A DNA stretch of 64,000 nucleotides from an uncultured Bacteroides sp. (GTDB taxonomy: Bacteria > Bacteroidota > Bacteroidia > Bacteroidales > Bacteroidaceae): contig CAMQVH010000001.1 in NCBI GenBank assembly GCA_947038155.1, forward strand, positions 1 to 64,000, written 5' to 3'. Below the pieces are notes generated by a model. The model saw only the letters and a program-made list of their open reading frames with translations. It did no database searches and had not been told where the DNA came from. Shown one piece after another: positions 19,416 to 28,126 of this stretch (positions are counted from its first letter, which is position 1; every line of letters begins with the position of its first letter). Both the position numbers and the translations under genes were made by a program.

Positions 19416-20206
19416 AGAAGATATTCGCTCAGACTTACCTGTGGGTATTACTGCTGTTGCTATATTCCCCTATTGTGATCATTGTGATTTACTCTTTTAC
19501 CGAGGCGAAGGTATTAGGTAACTGGACCGGGTTTTCGACCAAACTTTATTCATCACTGTTTAATACAGGTGCCCATCATTCTCTGATGAATGCTCTGGTT
19601 AATACCATTACCATTGCGCTGCTGGCTGCCACGGCATCTACCTTGTTGGGCAGCATTGCTGCCATCGGCATCTTCAACTTAAAAGCACGCTCGCGCAAGG
19701 CGATTGGTTTTGTGAATAGTATTCCTATTCTGAACGGTGATATCATAACCGGTATATCGCTTTTCCTTTTATTCGTATCTCTCGGAATCACGCAGGGATA
19801 TACCACAGTGGTACTGGCGCACATCACTTTTTGTACTCCTTACGTCGTATTAAGCGTTCTGCCGCGCCTGAAACAAATGAATCCGAACATTTATGAAGCT
19901 GCCCTCGATTTGGGAGCTACACCTATGCAGGCTTTGCGGAAAGTAATCATTCCGGAGATTCGTCCGGGAATGATCAGTGGCTTTATGCTTGCACTGACAC
20001 TTTCAATCGATGATTTTGCCGTAACTGTATTTACCATCGGTAATCAAGGGCTGGAAACGCTTTCCACCTATATCTATGCCGATGCCCGCAAGGGAGGTCT
20101 GACTCCTGAGCTCCGCCCGTTGTCCGCCATTATTTTTGTGGTGGTACTGGCTTTACTGATAGTAATTAATTACCGTGCCGGAAAAACGAAGAAGAAAGAA
20201 TCATGA
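19409..20206 (+). CDS. potC: spermidine/putrescine ABC transporter permease
   Basis: A 265-residue second permease with six membrane helices and the EAA loop YEAALDLGATPMQALRKVIIPEIRPG, followed by GFMLALTLSIDDFAVTVFT, which is characteristic of PotC. The start overlaps potB and the stop overlaps the first ATG of potD (ATGA), so all four genes are tightly coupled. Confidence 0.93.
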   Translation: MVKKIFAQTYLWVLLLLLYSPIVIIVIYSFTEAKVLGNWTGFSTKLYSSLFNTGAHHSLMNALVNTITIALLAATASTLLGSIAAIGIFNLKARSRKAIGFVNSIPILNGDIITGISLFLLFVSLGITQGYTTVVLAHITFCTPYVVLSVLPRLKQMNPNIYEAALDLGATPMQALRKVIIPEIRPGMISGFMLALTLSIDDFAVTVFTIGNQGLETLSTYIYADARKGGLTPELRPLSAIIFVVVLALLIVINYRAGKTKKKES

Positions 20207-21579
20207 ACATGTACTGCTACGTAAATAAAATGAAAAGAATAGTTGCTGTTAACTTGTTTTTGCTGGTGCTGGCTGGTTTTCTGAGCGGTTGCTACAATTC
20301 CGGCGAACCACGCGAGAGAGTTCTTAAGATCTATAACTGGGCAGATTATATAGGAGAAGGTGTACTCGAAGATTTCCAGGCGTACTATAAAGAACAGACA
20401 GGTGAAGATATACGCATCGTCTATCAGACATTCGACATCAACGAGATCATGTTGACGAAAATAGAAAAGGGACATGAGGATTTTGATGTGGTTTGTCCTT
20501 CGGAATATATCATTGAGAGAATGCTGAAAAAGCATCTGTTGTTGCCTATTGACACCACTTTCGCCCATTCCCCTAATTACATGAATAATGTGTCACCATT
20601 TATTCGCGAACAGATTAATAAACTGAGTCAGCCGGGTGAAGAAGCAAGCCGTTACGCTGTCTGTTATATGTGGGGGACCGCAGGTATTCTTTATAACCGG
20701 GCATACGTTCCCGATTCCGACGCTTTCTCCTGGGAATGTCTTTGGGATAAGAAATATGCAGGAAAGATTCTGATGAAAGACAGTTACCGTGACGCTTACG
20801 GAACAGCCGTTATCTATGCCCATGCCAAAGAGCTGGAAGAAGGGACGGTGACGGTGGAAGACCTGATGAATGACTACTCGCCACGTGCTATGGAGATAGC
20901 TGAAAAGTATCTGAAAGCCATGAAACCGAATATTGCCGGTTGGGAAGCGGACTTCGGTAAGGAGATGATGACGAAGAATAAAGCATGGCTGAATATGACC
21001 TGGAGTGGCGATGCGATATGGGCGATTGAAGAGGCGAATGCGGTAGGAGTGGACCTTGACTACGTGGTTCCGAAAGAAGGAAGTAATATCTGGTATGATG
21101 GCTGGGTGATTCCTAAATATGCGAAGAATCCGGTGGCTGCCAGCTACTTTATCAACTTTATGTGCCGTCCGGACATTGCGTTGCGTAATATGGATTTCTG
21201 TGGATATGTGAGTTCTATCGCTACACCGGAGATTCTGGAAGAGAAAGTGGATACGACTCTGGATTATTATGCGGATTTAAGTTATTTCTTCGGTCCGGAT
21301 GCCGACAGCATACAGATTGACAAGATTCAATATCCCGACCGTAAGGTAGTGGAACGCTGCGCTATGATTCGTGACTTCGGAGATAAAACCAAAGAGGTAC
21401 TGGATATCTGGTCACGCATCAAAGGTGACAATCTGGGGGTAGGTATTACTATTCTGATTTTTGTTGTCGTAGCTTTGATGAGCGGATGGATGATTTATAA
21501 GAGATGGCAACGCTACAGCCGTCGGAAACAACAAAATCGCAGAAGCAGAAGAAAGAGAAAAAAGAATGTGAAGCGGTAA
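20203..21579 (+). CDS. potD: polyamine-binding lipoprotein with a C-terminal membrane anchor
   Basis: A substrate-binding protein of the PotD/PotF family: VLKIYNWADYIGEGVLEDF, FDVVCPSEYIIERM, and VVPKEGSNIWYDGWVIPKYAKNP are family landmarks. The signal is a lipobox FLSGC. The ATG at 20203 gives ATGA coupling with potC; the ATG at 20230 gives a more ordinary signal peptide (MKRIVAVNLF). Unusually, the last 50 residues hold a hydrophobic helix (GITILIFVVVALMSGWMIY) and a highly basic Arg/Lys tail of about 20 residues, which should tether the protein to the inner membrane at both ends. Binding proteins normally lack this. It delivers spermidine or putrescine to PotBC. Confidence 0.9.
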   Translation: MNMYCYVNKMKRIVAVNLFLLVLAGFLSGCYNSGEPRERVLKIYNWADYIGEGVLEDFQAYYKEQTGEDIRIVYQTFDINEIMLTKIEKGHEDFDVVCPSEYIIERMLKKHLLLPIDTTFAHSPNYMNNVSPFIREQINKLSQPGEEASRYAVCYMWGTAGILYNRAYVPDSDAFSWECLWDKKYAGKILMKDSYRDAYGTAVIYAHAKELEEGTVTVEDLMNDYSPRAMEIAEKYLKAMKPNIAGWEADFGKEMMTKNKAWLNMTWSGDAIWAIEEANAVGVDLDYVVPKEGSNIWYDGWVIPKYAKNPVAASYFINFMCRPDIALRNMDFCGYVSSIATPEILEEKVDTTLDYYADLSYFFGPDADSIQIDKIQYPDRKVVERCAMIRDFGDKTKEVLDIWSRIKGDNLGVGITILIFVVVALMSGWMIYKRWQRYSRRKQQNRRSRRKRKKNVKR

Positions 21580-21600
21580 GTTAAAAACACCCGGTAATAA

Positions 21601-21665
21601 GCGGTGGATGATAAACGAATGATACGGTTAAAACCGGGCATCGTTTGTCATCCACCGTTTTTTAT
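21601..21665 (+). terminator. terminator of potABCD
   Basis: A long imperfect stem: CGGTGGATGATAAACGA near 21602 pairs with TCGTTTGTCATCCACCG near 21641, with one G-U pair, and TTTTTT follows. The T run overlaps the stop codon of the convergent repair gene. Confidence 0.82.
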
Positions 21666-22360
21666 CCTACTCTTTTCATAGAACGGATGATGTCTTTCGT
21701 CTCTTTATCTACACGCAGAGATTCAATGATTTTCTGCAATGATTTATTGTATGTCCAGTTATCCAGTTTGCTTCGCTTCAGATATTTCATCGTCTTATCC
21801 GGAAATTTAATGAAACAGATTGATATCATCCATGCCATTGCCATACGTGCATAATAGGCTTCATGAGTGAATAAATCGGCATATTCTAGCAATGAATCGA
21901 TATGATCCTCATCTACATAATGAAACAGCATCACAATTCCGAACCGGATTTCATATTCTTCTTTTGACTTCAGATAAGGCTGGATAAACTGCCATACTGT
22001 TTCTTTCCCTTTTCCTACCGCCGTCTTTTTCAGTTCACCTGAGAAAATATCGCATACAGCCCAGTTGTTGATACGCGGGACGAAGAGGCGAATATAGTGG
22101 ATTCGTTCTTCCAGCTCCATCTTAGCGAGTCCGATAATCATTCCCTGTAGCATTGTCTCTTCATAATACTGTGTATCGGTTGCTTCAACGAATGCCCGCC
22201 AGTCTTCTTTCTTGGCGAGCCCTTTAGCCATGATCCGGAGTTGCGGGATGCGTACACCGAGAATATTATTGGCACCGGGAATTAAAGAGGAGTGAAATTC
22301 CCTGTATGTAGGGTCTTCCAACGTTTTTAGTTCTTTACGGACGCTTTCTGTTGTTGTCAT
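21662..22360 (-). CDS. AlkD-like DNA alkylation repair protein
   Basis: A 232-residue all-helical HEAT-repeat protein of the DNA alkylation repair (AlkC/AlkD) family. The start TTESVRKELKTLEDPTYREFHSSLIPGANNILGVRIPQLR and the FVPRINNWAVCDIFSGELKKT segment are typical; the Trp-Asp (NWAVCD) region lies at the AlkD lesion-binding groove. It would excise alkylated purines such as 3-methyladenine or 7-methylguanine. It stands alone; TATATTTG read on the minus strand at 22384-22391 is the likely promoter -7 box and lies inside the upstream gene's terminator. Confidence 0.85.
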   Translation of the reverse strand: MTTTESVRKELKTLEDPTYREFHSSLIPGANNILGVRIPQLRIMAKGLAKKEDWRAFVEATDTQYYEETMLQGMIIGLAKMELEERIHYIRLFVPRINNWAVCDIFSGELKKTAVGKGKETVWQFIQPYLKSKEEYEIRFGIVMLFHYVDEDHIDSLLEYADLFTHEAYYARMAMAWMISICFIKFPDKTMKYLKRSKLDNWTYNKSLQKIIESLRVDKETKDIIRSMKRVG

Positions 22361-22388
22361 TGGCTGTAGATTTATTATTGATGCAAAT

Positions 22389-22430
22389 ATAAAAAAAAGA
22401 GTGCGTCTTCTTTCGCAGACACACTCTCTT
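22389..22430 (-). terminator. terminator of the small lipoprotein gene
   Basis: On the minus strand AGAGTGTGTCT pairs with AGACGCACTCT (22417-22427 with 22398-22408, one G-U pair) around an 8-nt loop, and a run of eight Ts follows. It lies 36 bp after the stop codon at 22466. Confidence 0.88.
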
Positions 22431-22465
22431 TTACATTTTATTCTATAAATAATTAAACAGTCACC

Positions 22466-23122
22466 TTATTTCTTGGTCATGTCAAAAGAAAAGGTAGTTG
22501 CCGGAAATTTATCAAACCGTTCTTCATTTACTGTAACTTCTGTTGCCTGAATAGCAAACTTCAGTTTCTGACCTTCGTAAGCATAACTGCCTTTTTCGTC
22601 AGCTTTGATTGTCACTTTTACGGTGAGTTTAGGAGTTTCTTCTTCCCCTTCAGTTTTTCTTATGGGTTGTGGTTCCATTGCAATTTCCAATACCAAGGGT
22701 TCAGGTGACATTTGAAGTAAGATATTGTCTTTATTGTCGTTGAAAGCTGCTTGATAAGGGATTTTGTATTCTACATCTCCTACCGCTTTGATGATGGCTT
22801 CGGCTGCGTCCGGATCTTCGATAATGCTTTTGATCAGATCCTCTACCGGGAATTTGCTGATAAATATATGATTATCTTTTAATTCGGCATTTACGGTGAC
22901 TCCGTCTTCAGCTTCATTCTCTGCATTTTCCAAAGGAGCGATAGAGGTTGTCTGCATTTTGCCGGAATAGGTGCCTTCTACATCTTTGAGAGAATATACC
23001 GGAATATTTTCATCATCATCACTACTACAAGAGGTAAAGATACTGGTCATCCCCAATGCCATTACCAATAAAACAAAACGACTTAAGCAACATACTTTTT
23101 TCATTTTAGTTAAAGTTTTCAT
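22466..23122 (-). CDS. small lipoprotein, calycin-like/DUF4840-type
   Basis: About 218 residues from the ATG at 23122 (MKTLTKMKK); 23104 and 23155 are alternatives. A signal peptide ends at the lipobox FTSC, followed by the acidic SSDDDEN linker common to Bacteroidetes surface lipoproteins. The remaining 180 residues are beta-rich (EGTYSGKMQTT, LKFAIQATEV) and may form a small lipocalin-like barrel. The DUF4840 assignment is from memory and weak. It has its own terminator and a TAATTTTG box at 23153-23160 on the minus strand, so it is probably monocistronic. Function unknown. Confidence 0.65.
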   Translation of the reverse strand: MKTLTKMKKVCCLSRFVLLVMALGMTSIFTSCSSDDDENIPVYSLKDVEGTYSGKMQTTSIAPLENAENEAEDGVTVNAELKDNHIFISKFPVEDLIKSIIEDPDAAEAIIKAVGDVEYKIPYQAAFNDNKDNILLQMSPEPLVLEIAMEPQPIRKTEGEEETPKLTVKVTIKADEKGSYAYEGQKLKFAIQATEVTVNEERFDKFPATTFSFDMTKK

Positions 23123-23212
23123 ACTTGTTAAACAAATTAGGTTATTAATTCTCAAAATTAAGGTGTACGTACATAGAGTAAATACCGGAAATAACGAAAT
23201 ACTGCATCATGG

Positions 23213-23263
23213 AAATAAAAAAGTACTCCAGTCACTTTCTCCGTGAAGACCGTGCTGGAGTAC
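23213..23263 (-). terminator. terminator of the AraC-type regulator gene
   Basis: GTACTCCAG (23223-23231) pairs with CTGGAGTAC (23255-23263), extended by CAC/GTG across a one-base bulge. On the minus strand it is followed by TTTTTTATTT. It lies 37 bp after the stop codon at 23300. Confidence 0.85.
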
Positions 23264-23299
23264 ATTCGGACATGCTTTTAGTTGTCCGTTTTATTCCGA

Positions 23300-25000
23300 C
23301 TATTTTTTCTTGATCGATTCTTTAGGTGTAATTCCGAAGTATTCTTTATACCTGTTGCGGAAGTTTTTTACATCCTTCAATCCGATCATTTCCGGTATGG
23401 TTCCGACAGGGTATTTCCCGCTTTCTAACAATTCGTGTGCCTTTTCCATTCGAACCGCTTCAATAAAGACGGTCGGGGCCTCGCCGGTCACTGACTTCCA
23501 CTTATTGTAGAATTTCGTTCTGCTCATTTTCAAATGTGAGGCAATCGCATCGATAGTCAAATCCTCTTTCTCTATTCGTTCAAGAATATACTCTTTTACT
23601 TCATTGATCAATAGGCTTTTGCTTCCTTCAGTAGCTTCCTTGATCATTTCGGTTGGTTGTACTTGCAGAAAATGTTCTCCGAATACTTTGTGCAGGAATG
23701 CTTTTCTAAGAAGGCGGCTGTTCCTGATAAGAACAGCAATCTCTATCTTTAAATCCTCCACATGAAAAGGAGTATGCATGAATGTGTCTGCTAATGACGC
23801 TTCCCTTTTACTGCGTTGGTCGGCATCTATATGCGATCCGTAAAGGATGACCGGTATAATAGATGTTTCTTTAGATGTCTTCAGCCTTGAAGAAAGTTCA
23901 TCACCACCCATTCCGTTGAGCACTGTATCGCATATTACCAGATCCGGATGTTCATCTTTGATATATCCCAATGCGTCCGCTCCGTTTTCAAAACCTCTGA
24001 CTATGTATTCCTCTGACAAACAGGTTTCCAGATAGGATCTGAACTCTTCGTTACTGTCGATCATAATCACGACAGGTCTGGATGAATTTCTTTTCTGCGA
24101 ACTTTTATGGAATAAGGCATCGATCTTTTCTTCTTCTATATTCTTCTCTATATGAACCAAACTGCGTTCGGATACATTTTCATAAGAGGGTTTTACAGGA
24201 AAACGCAATGTGATCGTATGACATGAATTATTGATTAATATTTCTCCATTGCATATTTCTGTCAGTTTTTTGCATAAAGCACTTTTTGCAAAGTAATATT
24301 TAGATTCTGTTTTTTGTTTAATAAGATGTTTACCGGAGCATTTATAACATTTCATTAGGTTTTCATTTCCAGTATAACTCGCTTTTATTATCCAATATTT
24401 GTTGCATAAAGATGCGTGTATAATAACTTTTTTTGAATATTCTGTATGATCTATTATATTCTTTATGAATTTCTCTATTACGGGAGATATTTTACTTTGA
24501 TCTATCCACACGCTTGCATATTTGAATTCTGTTTGGATTTCTAATTTAATATGTCTGTTTGCTGCATGATCTTTCAGAGAAGATATTTTATTTTTAAGGA
24601 AATTTCCTAATTCATGTTCCGTAATATTCATTTTTTTGGAATGAGCGGCTATTTGCTTCAGGTCCATTAATCTGGTTAAATGATCATTAAGGCAATCTAT
24701 GTTGCGGATAGCCAGTGACAGCTCTTTTTTGATATTGTCTGGACAGTTATTACTATAGGTTGACTTTAAAGGCGTATGAAGCAATGTGATCGGGGTGCGA
24801 ATGTTTCGGAAGGAATCCATGAAGTACTGATTTTCTTCTTTTAAGAAAGCAATTTCTTTCCGCATGGCAAAAGAATGAGACAAGAACCAATACAATAAAA
24901 GTATTCCTGCTGTTGAAAATAAAATTGGAAATAATTCACTTTGGGTGGTTGTAACTGCGATAATAGAAGTGTATAATGACGTTATAATTAAATATTTCAT
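23300..25000 (-). CDS. membrane-bound AraC regulator with decayed histidine kinase and receiver domains
   Basis: A 566-residue protein resembling the inner half of a Bacteroides hybrid two-component system. Two membrane helices span about residues 3-20 and 24-44. A HisKA-like stretch DSFRNIRTPITLL follows, but the phospho-accepting His is Arg65. The ATPase region (about 130-270) lacks the DxGxG and GTGLGL motifs. The receiver (about 308-425) keeps the acceptor Asp358 (LVICDTVLNGMGG) but has one acid of the acidic pair replaced (D315, S316) and Thr410 instead of the conserved Lys (HTPF). The AraC domain is intact, ending GLKDVKNFRNRYKEYFGITP. The usual beta-propeller sensor is absent. I start at 25000 (MKYLI); the frame is open to 25081. 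It may regulate without phosphorylation. It faces away from the glycan locus across a 1.3-kb gap. Confidence 0.8.
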   Translation of the reverse strand: MKYLIITSLYTSIIAVTTTQSELFPILFSTAGILLLYWFLSHSFAMRKEIAFLKEENQYFMDSFRNIRTPITLLHTPLKSTYSNNCPDNIKKELSLAIRNIDCLNDHLTRLMDLKQIAAHSKKMNITEHELGNFLKNKISSLKDHAANRHIKLEIQTEFKYASVWIDQSKISPVIEKFIKNIIDHTEYSKKVIIHASLCNKYWIIKASYTGNENLMKCYKCSGKHLIKQKTESKYYFAKSALCKKLTEICNGEILINNSCHTITLRFPVKPSYENVSERSLVHIEKNIEEEKIDALFHKSSQKRNSSRPVVIMIDSNEEFRSYLETCLSEEYIVRGFENGADALGYIKDEHPDLVICDTVLNGMGGDELSSRLKTSKETSIIPVILYGSHIDADQRSKREASLADTFMHTPFHVEDLKIEIAVLIRNSRLLRKAFLHKVFGEHFLQVQPTEMIKEATEGSKSLLINEVKEYILERIEKEDLTIDAIASHLKMSRTKFYNKWKSVTGEAPTVFIEAVRMEKAHELLESGKYPVGTIPEMIGLKDVKNFRNRYKEYFGITPKESIKKK

Positions 25001-26321
25001 ATTAATCTGTTTTTTTAGTAACGTCACTTGGTGAAATTGATCTATTCCTCTTGTTCGGGTTTGAAGCAAGGAAAAATGCACAGTATTATGGTCTCATGAT
25101 TGTATATCAATAAGTTCAAATAACATGATCTCAAAATTATTTGTTCTTTGAAGGCTGATATCGGGAATGCGTAGTATATATGTAGAGTTTTAATTCTAAT
25201 GTTTGAACCCTTTTGAAAGGAATAGGGCAAATCTCCTCCAAGTAACAATAATTAATTTGATTATTTTTTATTAAACATAAATGTTAAATATATTGTAAGT
25301 AATGCGGGCTGCTCAGGAGGTGCCCGTGCTTTTGGTTGGGTACTTTTGGAATAACTTCCATTTAGTACCAATTCAGATTCTCTCATTTTTGGGTTTTTGG
25401 ATAATATATACGTATTTTTTTATAATATAATATTGCTTGTTCTTATGAGGTAAATATACGCCATAGTTATAAAAAATTGATATAATATCTGATTAAAAAT
25501 AGAGACTTGTTACTTTTTGTATGATGTTTGCGATAAAATGTATTGAAAACTTGTATATTTTTAATACAATGTTATATTTATTGTTCGTAGAAAATAATAA
25601 TGCTTGCTTATTTAAGGTTCTGCTTATTATTAATTTATGTTTAATAAAATCATAATTAGATTAAAACAGTCATGGAATTCTTTGTTTTTATTCCTGGTTT
25701 GGGAGATTGATACGTAGATTTATAGTATGGTTCTATGAAGTATGCTTAATAAATTGGTATAATGCTATATATCTTTTCCTATATTTATCAGGTTGGTTTG
25801 AAGCATTCTACCATATGAATTAATAAATTCTCGCCAGCTATTAGCTGTTTGTTGCTTATGTTTTATTCTGTTGCACTTGTGTAGCTACAGGGATACATAA
25901 CTGTAGCTGACTTGTTGCACAAGTCTGCCTGTCTGATTACTCCACTGTAACTTTATTGTTTCTTTATGATTGGATAGGGGGAATGAAAAAAAGTGCAGTT
26001 TTCTTCTATGAAAAAGTGAAAAGTATATAGATGATTTTTGTAAACTTGTAGAAAAAAGAACTGTTTTGGGACTTAAAGTGCTGATTAGTAATGCTGTGAC
26101 ATTTTTGTTTTTCCCCTTATAATAATTAGGTTAGATACAAAAATGTCACAGCATTCATCTGATTATCCTCGGTTGCTACTTCTCTTCTTTTTTGCCCGTA
26201 ACTTTCCCTCCAGTTAATTATATGAGCGTTAGAAGAGCGAGTAGCTTCCGAAGGATGATCAAATTTCTAAAAAGCTGCCCCAACATAACTTTTAAAGAGT
26301 ATTGTAGGGCTTTCCATCTCT
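25001..26321. other. long AT-rich intergenic region without genes
   Basis: About 1.3 kb with no credible coding sequence; open frames are short and out of composition. It contains a 19-bp perfect inverted repeat (26090-26108 and 26137-26155), a shorter AGCTACAG/CTGTAGCT repeat near 25885-25915, and an isolated TACTTTTG at 25341-25348 not followed by a gene. It should hold the promoter of the regulator gene on one side and the 3' end of the glycan locus on the other. Nothing resembling a transposase, tRNA or known riboswitch was recognised. Confidence 0.6.
26090..26155. repeat. 19-bp perfect inverted repeat
   Basis: AATGCTGTGACATTTTTGT at 26090-26108 is the exact reverse complement of 26137-26155, with a 28-bp spacer. 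No T run follows on the minus strand, so it is not a standard terminator of the locus that ends at 26322. It could be an mRNA 3'-end stabiliser, a protein-binding site or a remnant of a mobile element. Confidence 0.85.
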
Positions 26322-27596
26322 CTACTCTTTATTTTTCTGTGTTACTTCGATGCCTGTTGGCCATGTTGCTTTGGCATAGGATTTAGCATCGTTTCCATGT
26401 CCGGTATAGTCCTTAGCTATATCGCCTTCACCTTCGTTGAATTTCCAGTAAGCCTGAAGGCCCGGAGTATTGGCGGGATCTTCTATATTATACATATTAT
26501 CGAAGATTTCCTGTTGCGAACGGGCTACATTCCATACACGCACTTCGCAGATTTCACCATCTAGTTGACGTTCCATATAATTAGGTTCACCATAAGAATG
26601 ACCTATCTTGAACATAAAGTCGCTGCCACGTGTTTGCTTGCCCAGATTAACAGGTTCACCGTTGCCATAATCTTCGATGCGGCTTTGTTCGCGCCCATCT
26701 ACATATATAACGGCTGTTTTCTTTTCAGTGTCATAAACTACTGCTACATGATACCATTCGCTTGGCTGTAATAACTTGCCGGTATCGGCATTTGGGAATT
26801 TATTCTCTCCGGGACTGGAGAACTGTAATTGCTGTAAAGGGAATCCTGCATCACCGATACGGAAAAGGCAATATTGCTCAATTCCCATGATAGTAGCTAT
26901 CTCTTTCTTTGGGAACTCATCAGTCTTGAAGTTGTTAACTCGGATAATAGCTTCGTAAGTAAGTTGTTTTATGTTGTTTACTACGTCGGCAGTAGGACTA
27001 CCGGCATCGAAACCGGGAACTTCAAAATAGTTATTCTTCAGACTGACGGCAGTCGTTATGGCACTGGAACGGCGTATTATATAGCAAATACTCCTTGAAC
27101 CGTTCAAAACACCCATTCCTCCCGACACCTGATCAATAGTGATAGGTAGGAGATAGCTGGCATCTATATCTAATTCGGTCAATCCGGTGAAATTAATAGT
27201 GACCGGGGCAGATGTAATATCTCCTTGCGGAATGGTTGTTTGCTGAGCCGACAATTTATAGTACTTGGAGTCAAGTATAGTATAATCAGCTCCTAAACGC
27301 GCATTATAAACATTGACTAATGATGGATCTACCTTAATGCCAACATCTATATTATTTGCCGCCGGACGGGCGAGTTCGGCAGAAACAATTTGTTGGCCCG
27401 TTTCTATAGTACGGTTAAAGGTGAAGTTTGATACGTCCTTCAATTTGGCGACGTCCAGATAAACAACATTGTCGAAAGGAGAGTCATTGCTGTAGTCTTT
27501 GTTGTCACACCCTACAACTGACAACAATGTGCACAAGGTGATACCTGCAAATGAGACTAGTGACAGGATGCCTCGAAGAGTACTTTTTGTTTTCAT
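26322..27596 (-). CDS. DUF1735 and LamG domain lipoprotein, probable surface glycan-binding protein
   Basis: A 424-residue surface lipoprotein (lipobox SVVGC, Cys30). Residues about 45-180 match the DUF1735 pattern (VYLDVAKLKDVSNFTFNRTIETGQQIVSAELARPA... SYLLPITIDQVSGG). Residues about 205-400 form a LamG/concanavalin-like lectin domain: FKTDEFPKKEIATIMGIEQYCLFRIGD, WYHVAVVYDTEKKTAVIYVDG and ICEVRVWNVARSQQEIFDNMY. No catalytic acid pair of glycoside hydrolases is visible, so carbohydrate binding is the likely role. It is the last gene of the locus but is separated by 530 bp from the endoglycosidase gene. Confidence 0.83.
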   Translation of the reverse strand: MKTKSTLRGILSLVSFAGITLCTLLSVVGCDNKDYSNDSPFDNVVYLDVAKLKDVSNFTFNRTIETGQQIVSAELARPAANNIDVGIKVDPSLVNVYNARLGADYTILDSKYYKLSAQQTTIPQGDITSAPVTINFTGLTELDIDASYLLPITIDQVSGGMGVLNGSRSICYIIRRSSAITTAVSLKNNYFEVPGFDAGSPTADVVNNIKQLTYEAIIRVNNFKTDEFPKKEIATIMGIEQYCLFRIGDAGFPLQQLQFSSPGENKFPNADTGKLLQPSEWYHVAVVYDTEKKTAVIYVDGREQSRIEDYGNGEPVNLGKQTRGSDFMFKIGHSYGEPNYMERQLDGEICEVRVWNVARSQQEIFDNMYNIEDPANTPGLQAYWKFNEGEGDIAKDYTGHGNDAKSYAKATWPTGIEVTQKNKE

Positions 27597-28126
27597 GCGA
27601 TTCTTAGTTTTAAAAGTTTATTAACAGGTTTTTTACAGTATATTATTTAGACGCTAGGTTATTTGGTTCTTTTACATTGGTATCACGCTTCATTTTATGC
27701 TATACCTTGTGGAGAACACGGATTTAACCGAGCTGATTATAGCCTTTCTATAATTGGCGGATTGTTCACTGAATGGTCCACCAGCCATGCTTTCAGTACT
27801 TCTTTCATGTTTTCAATACATTATATTAAGGTTAAAACAATTTTTATTTTAATACTCTTTGAGAAAAAGGGTATCAATTTTGTATATTGGAAACGACTGA
27901 TTGTTCTTTGGTTATTTGTTCATATAAGAAACGTTTTGGGTAATCGAATATATTATACCGAGAAGAAAAGTTCGAAAGTGCTATCTGCAAAAATGCTCTC
28001 TACGAATAAGAATTCTTTGTAAAAGTATTCTATAAAGACAGCACCTTCGAATTTATTCTTTTTTTATTCTGTACAACGATTGCTACGAAATAGAACCGTT
28101 GTACAGAATTAAGCTACAGTATTACA
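27597..28126. other. gene-free spacer inside the glycan locus
   Basis: 530 bp between the endoglycosidase and LamG genes. The single 119-residue plus-strand frame inside it (27663-28022) has no signal, no family resemblance and no promoter. The only structured part is the hairpin at 28066-28109. Whether the LamG gene has its own promoter here could not be decided; no TAnnTTTG box was found on the minus strand. Confidence 0.5.
28066..28109 (-). repeat. 13-bp perfect hairpin after the endoglycosidase gene
   Basis: ATTCTGTACAACG (28066-28078) and CGTTGTACAGAAT (28097-28109) pair perfectly around an 18-nt loop, 18 bp after the stop codon of the GH18 gene. On the minus strand it is followed by A residues, not T residues, so it is not a canonical intrinsic terminator. 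It may protect the 3' end of the upstream message and reduce expression of the LamG gene. Confidence 0.7.

Noticed and set aside
26090..26155. Possible invertible promoter flanked by inverted repeats
   Set aside because: The spacer is only 28 bp, too short for the phase-variable promoters known in Bacteroides, and it contains no TAnnTTTG box; no recombinase gene is nearby.
27663..28022. 119-residue plus-strand frame in the glycan locus spacer
   Set aside because: No signal peptide, no recognisable domain, unusual composition, and no promoter; all neighbours run on the minus strand.
28066..28109. Intrinsic terminator of the GH18 gene
   Set aside because: The stem is strong, but A residues, not T residues, follow on the transcribed strand; kept only as a hairpin.
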